Source: Maribacter luteus
Lineage (GTDB): Bacteria > Bacteroidota > Bacteroidia > Flavobacteriales > Flavobacteriaceae
Assembly (NCBI RefSeq): GCF_009674825.1
Contig: NZ_WKJH01000001.1
Coordinates: 248,001 to 312,000 of the forward strand
Reading direction: 5' to 3'
Length of the DNA stretch: 64,000 bases
The notes beneath the pieces were generated by a model. It was not told where the DNA came from. It did no database searches and saw only the letters and a list, made by a program, of their open reading frames with translations. This document shows, piece by piece, positions 44,719-53,179 of the stretch. The stretch's first letter is position 1. Every line of letters begins with the position of its first letter. A program made the position numbers and the translations under genes.

Positions 44719-46008
44719 CTAACTTCCCAAGGCTTCGGTTATGCCCATTGCAGCAAGGTAACCACCGGTCCAGGCATTCTGAAAGTTGAACCCACCGGTA
44801 ATGGCATCCACATTCATGATTTCGCCAGCAAAATAAAGTCCGTCACAAATTCTACTTTCATAGGTTTTAAAATTGATTTCCTTTAATTCCACCCCTCCAG
44901 CGGTCACAAATTCATCTTTGAACGTACTCTTACCCTCTACCATAAACCTACTGTTGGACAATTGATCGGAAAGCTGTTGTAACTTTTCCTTGGTGACCTC
45001 TGCCCATTTTTCATCATTGGCAATATCGGATGCCTTTACCAAATTGGTCCAAAGTCTTTTTGGAATATCAAAAACCTTTGAGCGTAATACCGTTTTTTTG
45101 CCTTCTACCTCCTTTACTTCTTGCAAAAAGGACAATACCGAAGATTTATGATATTCCGGGAGCCAATTCACCTTAATCGGAAAACGGTATTTACTTTCGT
45201 GCAGTTGCAGTGCCCCCCAAGCGGACAACCTTAAAATAGCTGGGCCACTTAACCCCCAATGTGTTATAAGAACAGGGCCTTCGGCACTAAAAAGCGGTTT
45301 CCCGTTTCGTTTGCTTTTAAGCTTTACCGAAATCTCAGGTTTATACGAATGCTTTGGAAGCACCTCAACATGGGCAGGTGTACTTACCCCGGGTATTCCG
45401 GAAATACGATCATCATCAATATTAAAAGTAAACAACGAAGGTACAGGAGCCACAATGGAATGCCCCAAGCCTTCTAACATCTCCCAAATTTTTGGATTGC
45501 TCCCTGCGGTCACCAATAATTTCTTGCAAGAATACTTTGCTTTCACAGTAGTAACCTGCCATCCTACATTCGCTTCCCCTTCCTGTATGGGTTCAATGGC
45601 TTTTACCGAGCTTTGTCTGTAAACCTGAATACCCAAACGATCCGTTTCTTTAAGAAAACAATCAATTATCGATTGGGAGGAATTGGACTCCGGGAAAACC
45701 CTGCCATCATCCTCTATTTTGAGGGGTACCCCCCTACTTTCGAAAAACTGCATGGTCTGCTCAGGACCGTGGGAATAAAATGGGCCTAACAACTCTTTCG
45801 CACCACGGGGATAATTTTTCGTTAGTTCCATAGGGTCGGTTTCCCCATTGGTGACATTACAACGCCCGCCACCGGATATACTGACCTTCTTTAGAACATC
45901 TTTGCCCCTTTCTAAAATGGCAATTTTAATATTTGGATTTGTTTCGGCAATATGAATGGCAGCATAAAACCCCGATGCACCACCTCCTATTATAATTACA
46001 TCGAACAT
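44719..46008 (-). CDS. HI0933/YhiN-family flavoprotein
   Basis: 429 residues. FAD Rossmann motif DVIIIGGGASGFYAAIHIAE, ERGKDVLKKVSISGGGRCNVTN (family signature), LLVTAGSNPKIWEMLEGLGH, and C-terminal AGEIMNVDAITGGFNFQNAWTGGYLA. The family includes BaiN-like flavin oxidoreductases; substrate unknown. It starts one base inside the GDPD stop codon, so both are probably cotranscribed. Confidence 0.9.
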   Translation of the reverse strand: MFDVIIIGGGASGFYAAIHIAETNPNIKIAILERGKDVLKKVSISGGGRCNVTNGETDPMELTKNYPRGAKELLGPFYSHGPEQTMQFFESRGVPLKIEDDGRVFPESNSSQSIIDCFLKETDRLGIQVYRQSSVKAIEPIQEGEANVGWQVTTVKAKYSCKKLLVTAGSNPKIWEMLEGLGHSIVAPVPSLFTFNIDDDRISGIPGVSTPAHVEVLPKHSYKPEISVKLKSKRNGKPLFSAEGPVLITHWGLSGPAILRLSAWGALQLHESKYRFPIKVNWLPEYHKSSVLSFLQEVKEVEGKKTVLRSKVFDIPKRLWTNLVKASDIANDEKWAEVTKEKLQQLSDQLSNSRFMVEGKSTFKDEFVTAGGVELKEINFKTYESRICDGLYFAGEIMNVDAITGGFNFQNAWTGGYLAAMGITEALGS

Positions 46009-46760
46009 TACTTGATTCTCTCTGGATAATTCGTAATAATTCCTTCTACGCCGTATGACTCGACCATATAAATATCCTCAGGTTCATTGACCGTCCATGT
46101 GTAGATTTTAAATCCTTCAGCTTTGATTTTTTTGACCGATTCCGCATCCAAATCCTTGAAATTCGGATTAATAGCCTCTGCCTTCAATTCTTGGGCTATT
46201 TTCATGGCATCCAAAGGATTATCCTCGGTCAACACTGCAATGGGAATATCATTGTTGTGCTCTCTCATGGATTTCAATTCGTCCCAATTGAAACTGGAAA
46301 TCAAGAATTTATCCAAGTCCCATCCCCGTTCTTTCATAATTGCTTTCACAATAAAATTGACCCTATCCGAAGTGCCAGCCCCCTTTAACTCAATATTCAA
46401 CCTAACATTATCATCGAGAGCCCTTATGACCTCTTGAAGCAATGGAATGGAATGATTACCATCCAAAACCATTTGTTTAACATATAAAATATCGAAATCC
46501 TCAATATTACCTGTTGCATTGGCCAAACGATCTACTGTTTGATCATGGAATACAACAATCTCACCACTCTTTATTTTAAACACATCTATCTCTATCATAT
46601 CAACCCCAAGTTCCAGGGCTTTCTTAACAGAAGCCAATGTATTTTCAGTTTCATGGCCCATTGCGCCACGATGACCTATTACCAAGGGTTTATCAACCAT
46701 ATTACAACTTAGAATCAATGTTAAGGACAGTAGTAGAAAACAATAAGTTAAATTTTTCAT
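46008..46760 (-). CDS. glycerophosphodiester phosphodiesterase, lipoprotein
   Basis: About 250 residues from ATG 46760, chosen because it begins the SPII signal MKNLTYCFLLLSLTLILSC; the start at 46820 adds 20 residues before it. GDPD motifs: VIGHRGAMGHETENT, MIEIDVFKIKSGEIVVFHDQTVDRL, and LNIELKGAG, and the late YTWTVNEPEDI. It releases glycerol-3-phosphate from deacylated phospholipids, probably in the periplasm. Confidence 0.9.
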   Translation of the reverse strand: MKNLTYCFLLLSLTLILSCNMVDKPLVIGHRGAMGHETENTLASVKKALELGVDMIEIDVFKIKSGEIVVFHDQTVDRLANATGNIEDFDILYVKQMVLDGNHSIPLLQEVIRALDDNVRLNIELKGAGTSDRVNFIVKAIMKERGWDLDKFLISSFNWDELKSMREHNNDIPIAVLTEDNPLDAMKIAQELKAEAINPNFKDLDAESVKKIKAEGFKIYTWTVNEPEDIYMVESYGVEGIITNYPERIK

Positions 46761-46848
46761 TTGATCAAATCGAATTAATACCTGTACGGAAAACTTATTA
46801 ACCGCACATGTAAGATACATCTTCTGACCAAAATATTTATTTCCGCCC

Positions 46849-48720
46849 TTAATTTAATTTTAAAATGAAGGATTCCAAAGGTGCTATATCGATTTGAATT
46901 TTCCCGACTCCGTTCTCTACAATGAGGTTTGGCGCATAATCTGAAGTCAGTTGATCATTTGTGGTATAGACACCGTCCTTGAGCAGCCACATTGAAATGA
47001 TCTCCTTTGGGATTTTCAGCTCGAATGAATAGGATTCATTGGCGTCAAAATTGGAAACCACCAACAACTTCTCACTTGAAGACCAACGCACATAGGAGAG
47101 CACCCGGTGATTATAATTTTCGGTATTGTCCTTATTGTAATAATGTATATCGGCATAATTGCCCATTAAGGCCTCACTGTTAATGGTGAAGTTCAATAAG
47201 GATTTATAAAATTCACGAAGTTCCTTTTCATCATTGGACAATTGTCCGCCATCGAATTTTTTATCATTTACCCAACGTTGATGATGCGGTACACCTATAT
47301 AGTCAAAAATAGATGTACGGGTAGGTTGCCCAAATCCGGCATTTTCATTTCCAGGTTCACCAACCTCTTGTCCAAAATAGATCATGGTAGGAGATGTGCT
47401 TATGGTCGCTGAAACCACCATCGCAGGTTTTCCTTTATTGGCATCACCCGCAAAATCCGGACTCGCAATACGCTGTTCATCATGGTTTTCGAGAAAATGG
47501 AGCATATGATGCTCTATATCCTTCAGGTTGTTCTTTACCACGGGAATGTGGTCTGTCCAACCATGGCCTTGCATTATATGTTTAAGGGAATCGTACATCT
47601 CTACCTTATCATAGAGATAATCCATCTTCCCTTTAAAGATATAATCCCTATATAAATCCGGATTATATACTTCGGCCAAAAGAAAGGCTTCGGGATTGCT
47701 CATTTTTATGTGGGAATTCATATAGCTCCAGAACTCCACCGGTACCATTTCGGCCATATCATACCGAAAACCATCTACCCCGATGGCCAACCAATACAGG
47801 GCAATATCCTTGAATTTCACCCAAGAACCAGGTACATCCTTATTGGCCCAAAATTCATAATGCGCCATATAATCCTTAGAACCGAAATCTTCTGGAAGCC
47901 TATCAAAATCATAGGATCCATCGGGTCGTACACCATAATTGATCTTTACGGTCTCGTACCAGTCATTTATATTTGGCTGGGCCATTCTTGACCCATTGCC
48001 TGTCCATTTAGCCGGGTTCTCATCGAATTTCCCATCAGCCAATGGATGCGCTTCACCTCCCAAAGGTAAATAACCGTTTTCCCATTGTGGTACCTTAAAA
48101 GCCTCTGAAGGAATGTAATAAAAATTATTGTTCCTCTTATACTCCACACTTGTATCATCCGATGCTCCAAAGGGTTCTAAACCCTCTGGGGTAGATTTAC
48201 CTTCGTAATTTCGGGCAACGTGGTTCGGAACAATATCTATGATCACCTTAAGTCCGGCCTCATGCGACCTTTTAACCAATGCCTTGAACTCTGCCAATCT
48301 ATTGGCGGGATCATCGGCCAAATCAGGATTTACATTATAATAATCCTTAACGGCATATGGCGAACCTGCCCTTCCTTTAACAATGTCAGGGTCGTCATTT
48401 GAAATTCCGTAAGCACTGTAATCGGTAATCACATCATGGTGCGGCACCCCGGTATACCAAATATAGGTTACACCAAGATCTTTGATTTCTGTAAGTGCCT
48501 TCTCCGAAAAATCGGAAAATTTACCCACTCCGTTCTCTTCTATCGTTCCCCAAGGTTTATTGGTGGTGTTCGTATTGCCAAAGAGTCGTGTAAAAACCTG
48601 ATAAACAACCTCTTTTCTTACTTTTTTCTCAGATGCCATTGGTTTGTCTTCTTTTTTAACTGTACAAGCTTGGGTCAAAAGTAGGATAAGAATATAAATA
48701 AAGAACCTAGAACTTCTCAT
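46849..48720 (-). CDS. GH13 alpha-amylase family glycosidase, lipoprotein
   Basis: 623 residues. SPII signal MRSSRFFIYILILLLTQAC. GH13 regions: DIVPNHVARN (region I), GVDGFRYDMAE (region II, nucleophile Asp), FLLAEVYNP (region III, acid/base Glu) and FLENHDEQRI (region IV, Asp). It should cut alpha-1,4-glucan or maltooligosaccharide at the membrane surface. It is adjacent to the GH65 gene (end to start with no gap), so it is in the maltose operon. Confidence 0.9.
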   Translation of the reverse strand: MRSSRFFIYILILLLTQACTVKKEDKPMASEKKVRKEVVYQVFTRLFGNTNTTNKPWGTIEENGVGKFSDFSEKALTEIKDLGVTYIWYTGVPHHDVITDYSAYGISNDDPDIVKGRAGSPYAVKDYYNVNPDLADDPANRLAEFKALVKRSHEAGLKVIIDIVPNHVARNYEGKSTPEGLEPFGASDDTSVEYKRNNNFYYIPSEAFKVPQWENGYLPLGGEAHPLADGKFDENPAKWTGNGSRMAQPNINDWYETVKINYGVRPDGSYDFDRLPEDFGSKDYMAHYEFWANKDVPGSWVKFKDIALYWLAIGVDGFRYDMAEMVPVEFWSYMNSHIKMSNPEAFLLAEVYNPDLYRDYIFKGKMDYLYDKVEMYDSLKHIMQGHGWTDHIPVVKNNLKDIEHHMLHFLENHDEQRIASPDFAGDANKGKPAMVVSATISTSPTMIYFGQEVGEPGNENAGFGQPTRTSIFDYIGVPHHQRWVNDKKFDGGQLSNDEKELREFYKSLLNFTINSEALMGNYADIHYYNKDNTENYNHRVLSYVRWSSSEKLLVVSNFDANESYSFELKIPKEIISMWLLKDGVYTTNDQLTSDYAPNLIVENGVGKIQIDIAPLESFILKLN

Positions 48721-51030
48721 TTAAGCAGAAATTTCCTCTCCAGGGTTCAATTCCAACCTTTTACCTTTATATCGTATTGACATTTGTTCATGCCCATCCA
48801 ATTTAAATTTAGTGCCGCTTGCCGAAACGGTTACCTTAATGATCCTATTCCTAAAGTTGATCTTGAAAGAATATGATTTCCATTTGTTGGGTATTCTTGG
48901 GTTGAATGATAATTTATCATCAATGATCCTTAGCCCACCGAAACCTTCAACGATACTCATCCATGTGCCGGCCATAGAGGTAATGTGAAGACCTTCCTCA
49001 ACCTCTTTATTATAATCATCAAGATCTAATCTTGAGGTTCTTAGATAGAATTGATATGCCTGATCCATTCGATCTAATTTTGCCGCTTGTATACTATGCA
49101 CACATGGTGAAAGTGATGATTCATGCACCGTAAACGGCTCATAAAAATCAAAATGTTTTTCAAGCATTTCCTGAGAAAAATGATCTTCAAAAAAATAGAA
49201 ACATTGCAATACATCGGCCTGTTTAATGTATGGAGATCTTAGGATACGGTCCCAGCTCCATTTCTGGTTAATGGGCCTTTCCATCTTATCCAACTTATCA
49301 ACCGTTATAAGTTCTTTGTCCAAGAAACCATCTTGCTGAAGGTAAACCCCATATTTTTCAGAATAAGGGAAATACATGCCTTTGGCAACCTCTTCCCATT
49401 TATCTATTTCATTCGAAGTTAAGCGGGTGTGCCCAACGATACGTTCGTAATCATCAGGATAGCCATCTTTTACTTTATGTAGCTGTTTAACGGTATACTC
49501 AATGCACCATTTGGCCAAATAATTCGTATACCAGTTATTGTTCACGTTATTCTCATACTCGTTCGGCCCTGTTACCCCAAGTATAACGTATTTATTCTTG
49601 GCTTCGGAATAATTGGCCCTTTGATGCCAAAAACGGGCGATACCGATCAATACTTCCAGTCCCATTTCGGGAATATAAGAGTAGTCTCCGGTATATCTAT
49701 AATAATTGTATATAGCAAAAGCAATGGCCCCGTTTCTATGTATTTCCTCAAAAGTGATCTCCCATTCATTATGGCATTCTTCCCCGTTCATGGTAACCAT
49801 GGGGTATAGTGCCGCCCCATTATTGAAACCTAATTTTTGGGCATTCTCTATGGCCTTTTCCAAGTGCTCGTATCGGTATCTCAATAAATTCCTGGCAACA
49901 TTCTGGTTCTTTGTGGCCATATAAAAAGGAATACAATAGGCTTCGGTATCCCAATATGTACTTCCACCGTATTTTTCTCCCGTAAATCCCTTTGGACCAA
50001 TATTCAGTTTAGGATCGGTACCCAAATAAGTTTGGTTCAATTGAAATATATTGAAACGTATACCCTGCTGTGCTTTTTCATCACCTTCAATGGTAATATC
50101 GCTCATTTGCCAAATAGCGGCCCAAGCCTCTTTCTGTTTTTCAAGTAGTGCATTAAACCCTAATTGCGACACTTGGTCCAATACCGAATTGGCAGCCTCG
50201 ACCAACGCATCAGCTTTATGGTTCCTTGATACGGTATAACCCCCAAACTTATGTAGTGTTATGACCCCACCTTGCTTAACCTTTTGGGTATAAGTATGCC
50301 CTACCCATGTCTCTTTCTGTTTTGCATTGGGTTCTACATTCAATATTTTCCCATCTAGAAGTAGTTCCGAGGCCATAAACGTACAGGTCTTGAAATTCGT
50401 CTTCATGGTATGGGCTTGGATATAAGCTCGGTTATCTTTGGAATGCACTTCAGTCGTATTCCAAAACTTATCGTCCCAATTGCTGTCCTCGTTGGTAATG
50501 CCACTATCGAGAAAAGGAACAAAAGTAACCTCAACATCTTGATCCAATGGGGAAACATTATAGTTGATCGCTCCTACCTCATCAATATCAAGGCTTAAAA
50601 AACGGGTTATCACAACTTGAACCTTGGCCCCGTTGTTGGGCAGCGTTGCTATAAAAGACCTTTTGTACCACCCTTCTTTCATGTTCAATTCCCGTCTAAA
50701 ATCTTTTACCGCAGTACAGGTAAACAGATCCAAAGGTTCATTATTGATAAGCACATCAATACCAATCCAATTTGGAGCGTTCAAAACCTTGGCAAAATAT
50801 TCGGGATAGCCATTTTTCCACCAACCAACACGTGTCTTATCAGGATAATAAACCCCTGCAATATAACTACCTTGAAAGGTAGGGCCCGTATAGGTTTCCT
50901 CGAAATTGGCACGTTGCCCCATTGCCCCATTGCCCAGACTGAAAAGGCTTTCGGAGGATTTTACAGTTTCCTGATCAAAACCTTCCTCGATTATTGACCA
51001 ATTGTCCGCTTTTATATATTCTTGATTCAT
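48721..51030 (-). CDS. GH65 maltose phosphorylase (or related disaccharide phosphorylase)
   Basis: 769 residues, full GH65 length, no signal. N-terminus IEEGFDQETVKSSESLFSLGNGAMGQRANFEE; the catalytic region GVTGPNEYENNVNNNWYTNYLAKW carries the general acid Glu491. Also GGSTYWDTEAYCIPFY (phosphate region) and SLSPCVHSIQAA. It phosphorolyses maltose to beta-glucose-1-phosphate and glucose. Adjacent pgmB supports the beta-anomer product; trehalose phosphorylase is a less likely alternative. Confidence 0.92.
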   Translation of the reverse strand: MNQEYIKADNWSIIEEGFDQETVKSSESLFSLGNGAMGQRANFEETYTGPTFQGSYIAGVYYPDKTRVGWWKNGYPEYFAKVLNAPNWIGIDVLINNEPLDLFTCTAVKDFRRELNMKEGWYKRSFIATLPNNGAKVQVVITRFLSLDIDEVGAINYNVSPLDQDVEVTFVPFLDSGITNEDSNWDDKFWNTTEVHSKDNRAYIQAHTMKTNFKTCTFMASELLLDGKILNVEPNAKQKETWVGHTYTQKVKQGGVITLHKFGGYTVSRNHKADALVEAANSVLDQVSQLGFNALLEKQKEAWAAIWQMSDITIEGDEKAQQGIRFNIFQLNQTYLGTDPKLNIGPKGFTGEKYGGSTYWDTEAYCIPFYMATKNQNVARNLLRYRYEHLEKAIENAQKLGFNNGAALYPMVTMNGEECHNEWEITFEEIHRNGAIAFAIYNYYRYTGDYSYIPEMGLEVLIGIARFWHQRANYSEAKNKYVILGVTGPNEYENNVNNNWYTNYLAKWCIEYTVKQLHKVKDGYPDDYERIVGHTRLTSNEIDKWEEVAKGMYFPYSEKYGVYLQQDGFLDKELITVDKLDKMERPINQKWSWDRILRSPYIKQADVLQCFYFFEDHFSQEMLEKHFDFYEPFTVHESSLSPCVHSIQAAKLDRMDQAYQFYLRTSRLDLDDYNKEVEEGLHITSMAGTWMSIVEGFGGLRIIDDKLSFNPRIPNKWKSYSFKINFRNRIIKVTVSASGTKFKLDGHEQMSIRYKGKRLELNPGEEISA

Positions 51031-51686
51031 TTTAGTTGCAATAATTTTTTTATAAAATCCAAATCGATTTCTGTGAAATCCTTAAAATTATAATCGGCTT
51101 CGGCCAAAATATCGGAGTCACCAATTCCAATACTGGTCATTTCCGCATTATTGGCTGCCTGGATACCCGCAACGGCATCTTCAAAGACAAAACAGTCTTT
51201 GGGCATGACCCCTAATTTATCTGCAGCTATCAGAAAAACCTCGGGATCTGGTTTGGCTTTGCTAACGCTATTGCCATCAACGATATTATCAAAATAAGGC
51301 AATAAACCGACCTTTTCCAAAATTGGCTTGGCATTCTTACTTGCAGAGCCCAATGCTATAGGTACTTTTTTGGCCTTAAGATATTCCAAAACCTTAGGTA
51401 CATCGGGTAAAATCTCGGAAGCATCCATCTTTTCAATGTATTCAAGATAATCCTCGTTTTTCTCTATCATCCAAGTATCGAACTCTTTTTGCGTAGCCTC
51501 GATGCCCCCTATGTCCAAAAGGATTTCCAAACACCTTTTACGGCTTACCCCTTTGAACATCTCGTTTTGTTCTTCTGTAAATTCAAAGCCAAGTTCATTG
51601 GCAAGTTTCTTCCAAGCCAAGTAATGGTATTTCGCGGTATCTACGATAACACCGTCCAAATCGAAAATGAATCCTTTTTTCTTCAT
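51027..51686 (-). CDS. pgmB: beta-phosphoglucomutase
   Basis: 219 residues from ATG 51686; the start at 51734 would add 16 residues before the fold. HAD motif FIFDLDGVIVDT (Asp9 nucleophile, Asp11 acid/base), FKGVSRKRCLEIL (cap), LGSASKNAKPIL, KPDPEVF and FVFEDAVAGIQAA. It turns beta-glucose-1-phosphate from GH65 into glucose-6-phosphate. Overlaps the GH65 gene by four bases. Confidence 0.93.
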   Translation of the reverse strand: MKKKGFIFDLDGVIVDTAKYHYLAWKKLANELGFEFTEEQNEMFKGVSRKRCLEILLDIGGIEATQKEFDTWMIEKNEDYLEYIEKMDASEILPDVPKVLEYLKAKKVPIALGSASKNAKPILEKVGLLPYFDNIVDGNSVSKAKPDPEVFLIAADKLGVMPKDCFVFEDAVAGIQAANNAEMTSIGIGDSDILAEADYNFKDFTEIDLDFIKKLLQLK

Positions 51687-51873
51687 GATATTTTTTTTGA
51701 ACTGAAATAGACATAAGTGTTTCATAATATACATACGAAATGCACAAAATGTCCTTACATTGAATAAAGTAACGGGAATTTTAAATTTAATGGCCTAATA
51801 ACGAACCCATTAAAATTACCAAAAGTCTATTCAAAACTTATAGTTGAGAAGTAAAATTAAGTTTTGATTGGGT

Positions 51874-51904
51874 CAAAAATATAAAGTTTTTTTTGATTTT
51901 CAAC
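51874..51904 (-). promoter_or_regulatory. candidate promoter of the pgmB-GH65-GH13 operon
   Basis: Minus-strand GTTG (51901-51904) and TATTTTTG (51874-51881) are separated by exactly 19 bases, matching the Bacteroidota consensus. Transcription would start near 51867 and give a leader of about 180 bases before pgmB. The gap between lacI and pgmB is 221 bases. Confidence 0.5.
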
Positions 51905-51907
51905 AAC

Positions 51908-52948
51908 TTATCTTGTTGAATCTCTTTCAATGAGCTCTGTTTTTACGATTTTAGTCTCATATTCCTTCTCTTCATCCTCATGACTTAACCTATCTATCAA
52001 TAAGGAAGCGGCCACTTCCCCGATCTTAAATCCGTGCTGGCTAATGGTAGTAAGGCTTGGCCGTGAATGTTGTGAAAGGATTCCGTCTGAAAAACTGACT
52101 ACGGACAAATCTTCTGGCACCCGAAGTCCTCTTTGCCGTGCAACATTCAACGCTGTTATGGCATAAATCTCGTTAACGGCAAAAATTCCGTCTATATCAC
52201 TGACCCTGTCGAATATTTTATTGATATCCTCCTCAATGGCTTCTTGTTTTCGTTCTAGATTTCCCATATCACTTACTCGATAGATAATGTCTGGGTCCGG
52301 CGTTATGTTATTCTCTTTCAGAACCTCTAAATACCCTTGTGTCCTCAGCTTTCCTATATTGATAAAGTCCTCTGTAGTCAATAAAAGGATTTTCTTGCAG
52401 CCCGTATCAATAAGCTTTTGGGTTGCCATCTTGGCCCCTTTTAAATCATCAACAATAACCTTGTCACAATCGATATCATTGAGGACCCGGTCGAACATAA
52501 CAATGGGGATTCCTTGGTTAATGGTTTCCTGTAGATGGTGCTTATCCTGATTTAACAAGGTTTCCTTTGACAAGGACATTATGAAACCATCAATATTACT
52601 ATGAACCAACAACTCCATATTAATAACTTCTTTATCAAAGGACTCGTTAGTAACGGCTATAAGAACATTATACCCTTTTAATTTGGCCACATGCTCGATA
52701 CCGCTGATGACCTTAGCAAAAAAGTTATGCACTATTTCAGGAATGATCAACCCAATCGTCTTTGTCTTTTTGTTCTTTAGACTAAGGGCGATGTTATTGG
52801 GACGATAGTTATAGAATTTAGCAAAAGCCTGGATTTTATCCCGATTATCCTGACTTATTTCTTTATTGTCATGCAGTGCTTTGGAAACCGTCGAAATTGA
52901 CACTCCTAATTCTTTGGCAATTCTCTTCAGGGTCATTTTCGGCTTCAT
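51908..52948 (-). CDS. LacI-family transcriptional regulator of the maltose locus
   Basis: 346 residues. N-terminal HTH and hinge: MTLKRIAKELGVSISTVSKALHDNKEIS and YRPNNIALSLKNKKT (the YxPNxxAxxL hinge). The effector domain is PBP1-like: IGLIIPEIVHNFFAKVISGIE, GFIMSLSKETLL, MFDRVLNDI, and SDGILSQHSRPSLTTISQ. The effector is probably a maltose-type sugar, from its position between the two arms of the glucan locus. It diverges from susC with a 231-base gap. Confidence 0.92.
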   Translation of the reverse strand: MKPKMTLKRIAKELGVSISTVSKALHDNKEISQDNRDKIQAFAKFYNYRPNNIALSLKNKKTKTIGLIIPEIVHNFFAKVISGIEHVAKLKGYNVLIAVTNESFDKEVINMELLVHSNIDGFIMSLSKETLLNQDKHHLQETINQGIPIVMFDRVLNDIDCDKVIVDDLKGAKMATQKLIDTGCKKILLLTTEDFINIGKLRTQGYLEVLKENNITPDPDIIYRVSDMGNLERKQEAIEEDINKIFDRVSDIDGIFAVNEIYAITALNVARQRGLRVPEDLSVVSFSDGILSQHSRPSLTTISQHGFKIGEVAASLLIDRLSHEDEEKEYETKIVKTELIERDSTR

Positions 52949-53056
52949 ATGGAATATGGGTTTGTTAAAAAAATAACGGTTAAAATAAACAAATGATCTT
53001 TAAAAGTACCCTCTTTTATCAATACCTTAAAAATAAACGAAAAGTTATCAACCCGA

Positions 53057-53066
53057 AAACGTTGTA
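53057..53066. promoter_or_regulatory. candidate LacI-type operator 1
   Basis: AAAACGTTGT with central palindrome AACGTT, about 115 bases before susC, in the lacI-susC gap. LacI-family operators usually centre on CG. A second AACGTT (GAAACGTTCT) is at 53170-53179, touching the susC ATG. The pair is suggestive only. Confidence 0.3.
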
Positions 53067-53169
53067 ATAGCCCGTAAACATTGGCCTGAGTGATAATTAA
53101 CATAAAATTTACATAATTTCGTAGATGAGGAGTAAAATTATAATTCAAATCTAATTAAAACTAATTTAA

Positions 53170-53179
53170 GAAACGTTCT
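53170..53179. promoter_or_regulatory. candidate LacI-type operator 2
   Basis: GAAACGTTCT ends one base before the susC ATG and shares the AACGTT core with 53057-53066. Binding here would block the susC start or leader. AT-rich surroundings make chance likely, so this is weak. Confidence 0.25.

Noticed and set aside
44602-44886. 94-codon plus-strand frame between the toxin-antitoxin pair and the HI0933 gene
   Set aside because: Overlaps the well-supported HI0933-type coding region on the other strand and shows no motif.
53114-53121. TAATTTCG as susC -7 promoter element
   Set aside because: Seven of eight positions match but no TTTG lies 19-21 bases upstream.
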